This document shows positions 55,416-62,735 of a DNA stretch of 64,000 nucleotides, piece by piece. The position numbers and the translations under genes were made by a program. This DNA is from an uncultured Roseobacter sp. Lineage in GTDB: Bacteria; Pseudomonadota; Alphaproteobacteria; Rhodobacterales; Rhodobacteraceae. The DNA lies in NCBI GenBank assembly GCA_947488305.1, contig CANKZM010000010.1, positions 1 through 64,000 on the forward strand, written 5' to 3'. Positions within the stretch are counted from its first letter, which is position 1. Every line of letters starts with the position of its first letter. The notes below the pieces were generated by a model. That model made no database searches. It was given only the letters and a program-made list of their open reading frames with translations, and was not told the DNA's origin.

Positions 55416-56639
55416 CTATGCCAGCGCCAGCAGGTCGTCGGTTTCTTCCTCCGCCATGTCATCTGCAACTTGGGCCTCCCGGTCGATTGCATCAAGCGAG
55501 GCTTCCGCCGACAAGAACAGGTCAGCGATTGGGTTGTCCTCTCCTGTCGCTGATTTCTCGGCGGACATGGCCATCATTGAGACACCGAGGTTATTCTCGT
55601 TCACATCCAGCTTTTCATTTTGGTTACCGATGGTCACGGTTGTCTCAACCGCTGTATCAAGATCGCCCCCTTCGAACCGGACGTTGTATGTGCCCGAGTC
55701 GAGCGCCAGTGAATACCCACCGGAGTCCCATGTGGACGTCGCGTAGGCATTTTGATCGTTCCATGCGGTGACCCTCACCCCACCTTGACCCTCACCGATG
55801 TCGTAGAAATCATCGTTATCCGCATCGTCGATCACGACGCCTGTCAGATAGGTTTGCCCGTCGTTGGCGAATTTTTCGGTGACAACCATCGCGGTCGGAA
55901 ACGTCGAACCCGGATAAGACCATTCCCCTTCATCGATGCCGACACCCACAACCGTATGGCTGGCTTGTAGCATCCCGAATTGGTGGCCGTCGGACTCCCA
56001 AAGGCCTTCGTGGCTTGCATCTACCCAGCCCTGTTCGTCCGAGATCGAACGCGCGACTGTCCAACGGGCCGAGATGTTTTCCCATACGCCACCGCCTTGC
56101 CATCCTTCGTCTTGAGCACGATCCGTGGGCCCATCCCGATCGGGATTAAAATGGTCGAAGAAATCGCGTTGAAGCATGTCTTCGGAATGGTTGTCAGCAG
56201 CGGCTGCAAGGATCGGATCTACAGCCAAGGCTTGTTTGGGCGCGGTTGACACGCCAGAATCTACCGCATCGCCAGTCCGGTCTTCTTCTGCCTCCGGATC
56301 CAAGCGGGCGCGATTGATCAGTTCCAACATGTATTGCTCACGCGTTGTCAGGCCTTCCCAGTTTAAGTCATAGGCGCTGTCGGGGAGGACCGGGCGATCT
56401 GTCAGTTCAACGTCCTCCTCGGCAGGCTGGGGCTTTTCCTGTTCTGCAACGGGGCGTTCTTCATCTTCATCGGAGTCACGTTCTTCGACCTCAACAGCGG
56501 CTTTTGGCAATGCTGCTGGCAGCTCTGGTGCCTCTGCCTCATGATCGGAGCTAGAACTCCCTCCGCCTCCACCACCCCCGCCCGCTGCCAGAGCGCCCCC
56601 GCCAATGAGGGCAAAGATCAGGTTGAAAAATGGTGGCAT
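55416..56639 (-). CDS. Secreted CAP-domain (SCP/PR1-like) protein
   Basis: 407 residues from ATG 56639. A short hydrophobic N-terminus runs into a run of eight glycines and four serines, then a long acidic/proline linker (about 38-85). The CAP domain follows (about 95-245), with EQYMLELINRARLDPEAEE, HSEDMLQRDFFDHFNPDRDG and WENISARW. After that comes a beta-sandwich, SdrD-B-like module (about 265-360, DADNDDFYDIGEGQGGVRV). Likely exported; a cleavage site is not clear. No terminator seen. Confidence 0.8.
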   Translation of the reverse strand: MPPFFNLIFALIGGGALAAGGGGGGGGSSSSDHEAEAPELPAALPKAAVEVEERDSDEDEERPVAEQEKPQPAEEDVELTDRPVLPDSAYDLNWEGLTTREQYMLELINRARLDPEAEEDRTGDAVDSGVSTAPKQALAVDPILAAAADNHSEDMLQRDFFDHFNPDRDGPTDRAQDEGWQGGGVWENISARWTVARSISDEQGWVDASHEGLWESDGHQFGMLQASHTVVGVGIDEGEWSYPGSTFPTAMVVTEKFANDGQTYLTGVVIDDADNDDFYDIGEGQGGVRVTAWNDQNAYATSTWDSGGYSLALDSGTYNVRFEGGDLDTAVETTVTIGNQNEKLDVNENNLGVSMMAMSAEKSATGEDNPIADLFLSAEASLDAIDREAQVADDMAEEETDDLLALA

Positions 56640-56950
56640 CTTGATTTCTTCCTTCGACCATAGAGCAATACGGAGCTCGAAAGTTGGATCACGCGGAGTC
56701 ACTTAGACCGGTGAAATCAGACCCAATTATGGCAATTTGAATCGAATTCGGTTCAATTGCAGACAGGTTCGAAACACTGTGCTGCTTTCGTCTTTTTTGT
56801 TTCTGTTTATGGTCGAGATGGTGCAAGGGACGTCAAACGGTAGAAGCGATTTTTACTCCTTCTGGCGGACAAAAAAACGGCATCGACCATTCGCGGAGCC
56901 ACCGCTTTCTGGTGCCTCCAAATCCCGTATCGAAAGCACAGATCCTTCGG
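56640..56950. other. Intergenic stretch, convergent side unclear
   Basis: 311 bp between the CAP-protein start and the peptidase stop. A TTG-initiated plus-strand frame of 88 codons crosses it but has no ribosome binding site or family match, so no gene is called. The promoter of the CAP gene should be here. Confidence 0.45.
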
Positions 56951-58240
56951 TCAAACTGCTGGTAGATTTTTCATTAGCAATGTCTCGAGTGCGCTGCCCA
57001 TGACCTGCGCGCTGTGGATCATATCATCGACACCGACATATTCATCCGGTTTGTGGGCAAGTTCCAGAATGCCGGGCCCGTAGGCAATGCAGTTCTTTAG
57101 TTTGCCGATCCGGTCGATGTGCTTCTGATCGTAGGTTCCGGGAGAAGCGACGTACTCCGGTGGCCTACCTATCACTTTTTCAATCGCTTGAGCGACCGTG
57201 CGGACGACCGGTGCATCCCGATCTGTCATCGAGGGCAGGACCGAATTGATCTCGGTCAGCGTGTATTCGAAATCTGGCCGTGTTTCTTTCAGCGCTTCCA
57301 GCAGATTTGTGACTTCAGCACGTACACCCTCGAGCGATTCTTCGATCAGGAACCGGCGGTCGATCACGATCCTGCAGCTATCTGGCACGCAATGCGCAGG
57401 CAAGCTGGTGTCGCCGGGGTCTTGATCGGGTTGGCCGCCGTGAATGGAATTGATGTTCATAGTGGATTGGCGCGCGCCATCTGGCACAACGGGCATATCT
57501 GTTCGGCGGGAGGCCATGGCCGGGAAAAGCCTGTCTTCAAACGTGGCAAGTACAGCACCCATATGTCGAACGGCGCAGTCGCCAAGAAACGGCATTGCAC
57601 CATGGGCGATCTCACCATGGGTTTCAATCTCCGCCCACCAGCCGCCTCGATGCCCCAGGCAGATACGGTCCTTGTTCAGCGGCTCCGGGATGATGACGTG
57701 CTGCACCCGCGCAGGATCAAAAAAACCACGCTCCGCAAGATAGGCGACGCCACCGTAGCCCCCGCTTTCTTCGTCGGCGGTGCCCGAGATTTCGATGGCA
57801 CCGGTGAAGTTCGGATGTGTGTCGATGAAGGCCTCGCAGGCGATGACGGAGGCGGCGAGCCCGCCCTTCATGTCACAGGCGCCGCGCCCGAAAATCTTGC
57901 CGTCAACCAGGGCGCCTCCGAAGGGATCATGGGTCCACCCCTGACCCACCTCGACCACATCAATATGGCTGTTAAAATGCACACATTCGCCTGCATCGCG
58001 TCCTTCACGGCGGGCGATGATGTTCCAACGTGGGAACACATCGCTGTCGCCGGGCGTGCCTTCGGCGCGAATAAACTCGATATTAAATCCACGGGGGCGC
58101 AGCCGCGCTGCGATGAAATCACAGATGGTGCGGTAGTCAGCACCGGGGGGATTGAGCGTGGGAATTCGGATCAGCGCCTGTGTCAGCTCGATAAGATCGT
58201 CGCGGCGCGCGGCAATGGTCTCCGAAAGCAGATCTGTCAT
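56951..58240 (-). CDS. M20-family metallopeptidase (ArgE/DapE-like deacylase)
   Basis: 429 residues. Zinc and catalytic motifs: FNSHIDVVEVGQGWTHDPFG (about 94-113), GRGACDMKGG, the general base in ISGTADEESGGYGG, and CIAYGPGILELAHKPDEYV near the end. Hydrolyses an N-acyl amino acid or peptide bond. Lies downstream of, and in operon with, a class V aminotransferase-fold gene. Confidence 0.9.
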   Translation of the reverse strand: MTDLLSETIAARRDDLIELTQALIRIPTLNPPGADYRTICDFIAARLRPRGFNIEFIRAEGTPGDSDVFPRWNIIARREGRDAGECVHFNSHIDVVEVGQGWTHDPFGGALVDGKIFGRGACDMKGGLAASVIACEAFIDTHPNFTGAIEISGTADEESGGYGGVAYLAERGFFDPARVQHVIIPEPLNKDRICLGHRGGWWAEIETHGEIAHGAMPFLGDCAVRHMGAVLATFEDRLFPAMASRRTDMPVVPDGARQSTMNINSIHGGQPDQDPGDTSLPAHCVPDSCRIVIDRRFLIEESLEGVRAEVTNLLEALKETRPDFEYTLTEINSVLPSMTDRDAPVVRTVAQAIEKVIGRPPEYVASPGTYDQKHIDRIGKLKNCIAYGPGILELAHKPDEYVGVDDMIHSAQVMGSALETLLMKNLPAV

Positions 58241-58323
58241 GAGTATAGTCTTGTGGGTTGCACCAGAAATGGCAAGATTATTGAGCGCTAAGGTTCAGAT
58301 GTTTACGATCAACACCCCAAAAA

Positions 58324-59580
58324 TCAGTCTTGCGCGGCAATGCTCTTCATCGCGGCGAGGAGGGCTGCGACCTCTTCCAGTGAATTGTAGTGGCAAAGCG
58401 ATACACGTACAGCTGCATCAAGGCCGAGCGGCGTAAGGATGTTGCCTGAATAGTGATCGGCCTTGCGGATATGCGTGCGGATGCTCTGCGCATTCAACTG
58501 TTTTACGATCTCGCCCGCGGGCACGTGGTCCAATGCAAAACAAACGAGGCCTTCCCGTTCCGGATTGTTATCACCACCGAGGATCGTTACTCCGGGCAAT
58601 TCAGCGAGGCCGGGGAGGTTGCCGGTACCGTGTAGCATCGCTTCCGTCATCGCTTTTTCGTGGGCATGGATGGCAGCGCCAGCCGCCTCGATACGAGCAC
58701 GAGGCTCGGTGGCATTGCTGTGCTGGGTACCAAGCCAGTCAAAATAGGTCACGACATCGGTGAATGTCGCGTAGCCACCGGTGTCGCGGGTGCCCATCTC
58801 CCAATTTGCTCGTGGGCCACCATCAAGCTGCTCTATGGGTAATTCGGTCAACCGATCAGCAACCCATGCCACGCCATACCCATGCCGGGAAAAAACTTTG
58901 TAAGGAGAAATCACATATCCATCAATGTCATAGGACGCGATATCAATGTGGCCATGGCTTGCATGCTGGATGCCGTCAACAATTATGAACGCGTCAGGAG
59001 CCACAGCGCGAATGGCCTTGCTGATGGAGGCTACATCATTGGCGATGCCGGTCACCGGCGACGTATGCAAGATGGTTGCAACGCGCACATCGGGGGTCAT
59101 CAATGCTGTGTAAGCCTCGGGTGATACGGAACCGGAAGCATCATCATGTGGCACTGATAAGTATTTTTTGTCTGACATGCTGGCCCAATGGGAGGCAGCA
59201 GATCGGGAGGCCGGGTGTTCCACAGTTGATCCAATGACTGAGCCTTCGGGCGTTCCCATGATCGCTGTGCGGATCAGGCGAAAGAGTAATTCAGTACCGC
59301 TCTCCCCAACAAAAAACTGACCTCCTTCAGGATTGAAAAAGTGGCGCATGTCCTCCTTTGACTTGGCGATAATGTCGACAAGTGCATGTGCCGCGGGGTT
59401 ATCACGCCCCTGATTGTCCGGGATAGCCGCAAATTTTGCGGATGTTTCAACCGCCGATTTCAAGGTCAGCGCGCCGCCAGCATTCTCGAAAAAAATGCGC
59501 GGTCCCTGAAAAGGGCATTGGTCGACATGGGAAAAGCGGCTGCGAATTTCCTGCATCAGATCGGGTGCGAAACCAGGCAT
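58324..59580 (-). CDS. Class V aminotransferase / cysteine desulfurase-like PLP enzyme
   Basis: 418 residues (AAGGAAGA upstream). PLP features: IIVDGIQHASHGHID (Asp and His stacking) and the Schiff-base lysine in GYVISPYKVFSRHGYG (about 235). Lacks the flexible cysteine-bearing loop typical of IscS, so more likely an aminotransferase or lyase than a desulfurase. Paired with the M20 peptidase gene 83 bp downstream; together they may degrade an acylated amino acid. Confidence 0.85.
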   Translation of the reverse strand: MPGFAPDLMQEIRSRFSHVDQCPFQGPRIFFENAGGALTLKSAVETSAKFAAIPDNQGRDNPAAHALVDIIAKSKEDMRHFFNPEGGQFFVGESGTELLFRLIRTAIMGTPEGSVIGSTVEHPASRSAASHWASMSDKKYLSVPHDDASGSVSPEAYTALMTPDVRVATILHTSPVTGIANDVASISKAIRAVAPDAFIIVDGIQHASHGHIDIASYDIDGYVISPYKVFSRHGYGVAWVADRLTELPIEQLDGGPRANWEMGTRDTGGYATFTDVVTYFDWLGTQHSNATEPRARIEAAGAAIHAHEKAMTEAMLHGTGNLPGLAELPGVTILGGDNNPEREGLVCFALDHVPAGEIVKQLNAQSIRTHIRKADHYSGNILTPLGLDAAVRVSLCHYNSLEEVAALLAAMKSIAAQD

Positions 59581-59817
59581 TGGTCTTCCTTTTGATCGTT
59601 CTTCCCGACTGAGTGGGACGGTTTGGGCGTTTGGTCAAGGGCAAGTGAGCTTTACAGGGTCGAAAACGACAGCCACCAAACCTAAGGTCGCAGTAAGTTT
59701 AAGAAGAGGTCATAACTAACTGTTATATATATTTTTAGTCCGATTTGTACCTAGTCGAACGATACAAGTTGTGCCACGTGCAATCGCCTCACCACACCCA
59801 TATGATCAAAAAAACTT
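59581..59817. other. Intergenic stretch, promoters only
   Basis: Separates the divergent aminotransferase-fold gene and the stress operon. Contains an AT-rich tract (about 59715-59745) but no gene. Confidence 0.5.
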
Positions 59818-59843
59818 GGAACCGGGTAGTCATGCATTGCGTT
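59818..59843 (+). promoter_or_regulatory. EcfG-type (general stress sigma) promoter of the PLDc_N-BrkB operon
   Basis: GGAAC (59818-59822), 17-bp spacer, CGTT (59840-59843), the promoter pattern of alphaproteobacterial EcfG sigma factors. It stands 38 bp upstream of ATG 59881. An ecfG gene is 2.3 kb away. Confidence 0.75.
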
Positions 59844-59880
59844 TAAGTGGCACAACCGAAGCAAGATAGGAGACGACATC

Positions 59881-60072
59881 ATGGTGGAATTTGCAGGAAT
59901 TGGCGGATTTATTCTGTTGGTACTCAACATCTGGGCGATCGTGTCAATCATTGGGTCCGGGCAATCCATCGGCTCGAAGGTTGTTTGGACACTTCTGGTT
60001 CTGATCCTGCCGCTCATCGGATTTATCATCTGGTTCCTGGCGGGTCCACGTGCACCCAAAGCGGTTGCGTAA
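59881..60072 (+). CDS. PLDc_N-domain small membrane protein
   Basis: 63 residues, two hydrophobic helices (about 7-25 and 33-55), ending GFIIWFLAGPRAPK, the signature of the phospholipase D N-terminal (PLDc_N) domain found on its own in many stress-regulated membrane proteins. AGGAG upstream. Stop abuts the next start. Confidence 0.85.
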   Translation: MVEFAGIGGFILLVLNIWAIVSIIGSGQSIGSKVVWTLLVLILPLIGFIIWFLAGPRAPKAVA

Positions 60073-60999
60073 ATGAATCCTGTCGGGGCCATTTCGCGGT
60101 TTGGCGGCGCTGCATTCGCCGCCGTTCGCAAGATTGGCCCCAACAATCTCAGTCTCATCGCAGCAGGCGTCGCGTTCTTTGCGATGCTATCGATTTTTCC
60201 TGCGTTGGCCGCACTGATCGCGGTGCTCAGCCTCATCGCGGACCCGGAAGTCGTCGTTGTGCAACTCGAAGAAATGCGCGAACTGATGCCCGATGATGTG
60301 TATGACATCCTGAATGCCCAGATTGTGGGTTTGGTCAGCACAAGCTCGGACACATTGGGTTGGACCGGGCTTTTGTCGGTCATGGTCGCTCTCTGGTCCG
60401 CGCGGGCAGGGGTTGGCGCCATGATCCACGGCCTGAACGTCGTGTATGCGCGCGCAGGGCGGAGCACGTGGCGTCACTACCTGCGTGCGGTGCTGCTAAC
60501 AATCGCTCTTGTTGCGGTCGGTATTGTGGCACTACTTACCGTGGTGGTCGCGCCCATTGTGCTTTCGTTTTTCGCTCTGGGCGGGTTCACCGCTGTGCTT
60601 ATCGACCTGCTGCGGTGGACAACCGCAATTGCGGTAATCTTTATCGGTATTGGTTTGCTCTACCGGTATGGTCCGAACCGTCGCCCTAAAAGGACCCGGT
60701 TGGTCACAGCAGGATCGATTGTGGCCGCGGTCTCCTGGGCGGGACTGTCTATCGTGTTCTCTTACTATGTGACGTATTTTGGAAACTATAACGAGGTTTA
60801 TGGCTCCATCGGCGCCGTGATTGCGATGCTGGTTTGGCTTTGGCTGAGCAGCTTTCTCGTTTTATTTGGAGCTTCGTTGAATGCGGAGCTGGAGGCTCGC
60901 GAAACAGAGCCCGTTTCAGAGCCAGAGGCGGCTATGGACCAGGACCCCGATGAACAGGAAGAGGGCCGAATCCGAGGCCCCCTTGTTCCAGAAGTCTGA
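60073..60999 (+). CDS. YihY/BrkB-family inner membrane protein
   Basis: 308 residues, six predicted helices. Family markers include LSLIAAGVAFFAMLSIFPAL (about 29-48) and YGSIGAVIAMLVWLWLSSFL (about 243-262). Function debated (once called RNase BN); an envelope transporter is likely. Acidic C-terminal tail (PEAAMDQDPDEQEEG). In operon with the PLDc_N gene under the EcfG-type promoter. Confidence 0.9.
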   Translation: MNPVGAISRFGGAAFAAVRKIGPNNLSLIAAGVAFFAMLSIFPALAALIAVLSLIADPEVVVVQLEEMRELMPDDVYDILNAQIVGLVSTSSDTLGWTGLLSVMVALWSARAGVGAMIHGLNVVYARAGRSTWRHYLRAVLLTIALVAVGIVALLTVVVAPIVLSFFALGGFTAVLIDLLRWTTAIAVIFIGIGLLYRYGPNRRPKRTRLVTAGSIVAAVSWAGLSIVFSYYVTYFGNYNEVYGSIGAVIAMLVWLWLSSFLVLFGASLNAELEARETEPVSEPEAAMDQDPDEQEEGRIRGPLVPEV

Positions 61000-61106
61000 A
61001 CAACTCTCTTACCAAATGCAGACAAACCTACTCAACACCGGGAGCAGCCGACGCTGTTTGATCGGTGTTTGCTGATCTTTGGGACCTACGCCATACGCTG
61101 AAAAGT

Positions 61107-61916
61107 CTAGGTCTTGAGCGTCTCTGTCGATGAGAAGAACATCGCCTGGCTGACCGCCGACATGACCTGATCTTCTGCATAGGGTTTGGAAATCAGGAAT
61201 GCCGGTTCGTGTTTCTCGCCGGTGAGCAAGCGCTCGGGAAACGCAGTGATGAAGATAACGGGACGTTCGCCCAGTTCCTTCATCAGGTCGTTCACAGCGT
61301 CGATCCCTGACGAGTTATCCGCCAACTGGATATCGGCGAGAATAAGATCAGGCGGGTCCGATTTTCCTAATTCCACCGCTTCACTGTGGGTGCGAGCAAC
61401 GCCGGTTACGCGATGACCCATGTCTGAGATGATGTTTTCCAGATCCATGGCGATAATGGCTTCATCTTCGATGATCATCACTGACCCGGATACCGCATCG
61501 GACATTTCGCGCCGCGCGATTTGGACCAACTCAGCCGCTTCGGACTGGTCGATGCCGATGATTTCGGCAATCTTGTCGAAAGAAAAACCTTCCAGAGTGT
61601 GCAAAAGCAAGGCCTCGCGGCTATTGTCGGTCAATAGGGCCATGTGTTTTTGGGCCCGCGCTTTCAGGCCGCTTTCGCCTTCGTCAACAGGTGCCCCGGC
61701 GCTGGACCAGATGCGGTAAAGCACGCGAAACAGGCCAGTCTTCATGTCGACGCCATCCATCACGGAACGATCGGTCAGGATGGTCTCCAAAGTTGCAGCC
61801 GCAAAACTGTCGCCACTGGACTGGCTGCCGGTCATCGCGCGGGCAAACCGACGCAAATAGGGCAAATGCGTTGCAAGTTGGCTACTGAAATCCTGTGTGT
61901 TCGTACTATCTGACAT
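61107..61916 (-). CDS. phyR: PhyR, general stress response anti-anti-sigma regulator
   Basis: 269 residues. The N-terminal sigma-like domain (about 10-135) lacks DNA-binding ability in this family and binds NepR. The C-terminal receiver domain starts at SVMIIEDEAIIAMDLE, with the phosphoacceptor Asp in LILADIQLAD and the Lys in FLISKPY. When phosphorylated it sequesters NepR and frees EcfG. Divergent from nepR-ecfG. AAGGA upstream. Confidence 0.96.
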   Translation of the reverse strand: MSDSTNTQDFSSQLATHLPYLRRFARAMTGSQSSGDSFAAATLETILTDRSVMDGVDMKTGLFRVLYRIWSSAGAPVDEGESGLKARAQKHMALLTDNSREALLLHTLEGFSFDKIAEIIGIDQSEAAELVQIARREMSDAVSGSVMIIEDEAIIAMDLENIISDMGHRVTGVARTHSEAVELGKSDPPDLILADIQLADNSSGIDAVNDLMKELGERPVIFITAFPERLLTGEKHEPAFLISKPYAEDQVMSAVSQAMFFSSTETLKT

Positions 61917-61943
61917 GTTGGCGTCCTTTTTTTCACCTTGGTG

Positions 61944-61969
61944 GGAACCAAATAGTGATCTGTGACGTT
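61944..61969 (+). promoter_or_regulatory. EcfG-type promoter of nepR-ecfG
   Basis: GGAAC (61944-61948), N17, CGTT (61966-61969), 44 bp before the nepR start. Indicates autoregulation of the stress sigma factor. Confidence 0.78.
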
Positions 61970-62012
61970 AAGTTGCAGTTGGCTTGGCAAGTTTCAACCG
62001 CTTTAGGGATAA

Positions 62013-62180
62013 ATGGTCAATATGGCTCAGTCTGGTGCGCAGCGAAAACGCGAGAAGATCATAGATGAGAATCTGAGGCGGGTGTATGATGAGGCCCTCG
62101 ATGAAGGCGTGCCTGACCGCTTTCGTATGCTTCTCGACGCCTTGAAACAACAGGATCAGGCCAAGGGCTCCAACGGATGA
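62013..62180 (+). CDS. nepR: NepR-like anti-sigma factor
   Basis: 55 residues from ATG 62013. The core RKREKIIDENLRRVYDEALD followed by EGVPDRFRMLLDALKQQ is the NepR helical signature that clamps EcfG or PhyR. It fills the gap between phyR and the sigma gene, and its TGA overlaps the ecfG ATG (62177-62180), as is usual for this locus. Small enough to be missed by length cut-offs. Confidence 0.93.
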   Translation: MVNMAQSGAQRKREKIIDENLRRVYDEALDEGVPDRFRMLLDALKQQDQAKGSNG

Positions 62181-62734
62181 GTTCGCCTGACCCGAAAGAG
62201 GAGTTGGTCTCTCATCTCCCTGCGATGCGGGCTTTTGCAATTAACCTGACCCGGAATCCGGCAACTGCTGACGACATGGTGCAGGACGCCGTGGAAAAAG
62301 CCTGGACGAATTTTGACAAATTCGAAGCCGGGACCAACATGCGGGCTTGGTTGTTCACGATCTTGCGCAACACTTTTTATTCCTCTCAGCGCAAGGCGAA
62401 CCGGGAAGTGGCTGACGTCGACGGGGTTCATACCGAAGCGCTTGCGGAAAAGCCGCTTCATGATGGCAGGCTGCAAATGAATGATTTCCGATCCGCTTTT
62501 TCACAGCTGTCTGATGAGCACCGAGAGGTTTTGCTGCTTGTTGGGGCTTCAGGCTTTTCATATGAAGAAGCGGCAAAAATGTGCGATGTGGCGGTTGGAA
62601 CAATCAAAAGCCGGACGGGGCGTGCGCGCCAGCGGCTCGCGGAACTTATGGATTTGGACGAGGAAGACAGGCTGGAAATGACCGATGAAGCGACCCTTTC
62701 GGTATTGACGGCGGCAAAAGCCGCTTCTTTCTGA
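62177..62734 (+). CDS. ecfG: EcfG-family general stress sigma factor
   Basis: 185 residues. Sigma region 2 (about 18-85, DDMVQDAVEKAWTNFDKFEA) and region 4 (about 115-165, LLLVGASGFSYEEAAKMCDV then GTIKSRTGRARQRL) are both present; no anti-sigma extension. It would direct RNA polymerase to GGAAC-N17-CGTT promoters such as those at 59818 and 61944. Coupled to nepR. Confidence 0.94.
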   Translation: MSSPDPKEELVSHLPAMRAFAINLTRNPATADDMVQDAVEKAWTNFDKFEAGTNMRAWLFTILRNTFYSSQRKANREVADVDGVHTEALAEKPLHDGRLQMNDFRSAFSQLSDEHREVLLLVGASGFSYEEAAKMCDVAVGTIKSRTGRARQRLAELMDLDEEDRLEMTDEATLSVLTAAKAASF

Positions 62735-62735
62735 G

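Noticed and set aside
56737-57003. 88-codon plus-strand frame with a hydrophobic stretch
   Set aside because: TTG start, no ribosome binding site, overlaps the end of the M20 peptidase gene and matches no family.
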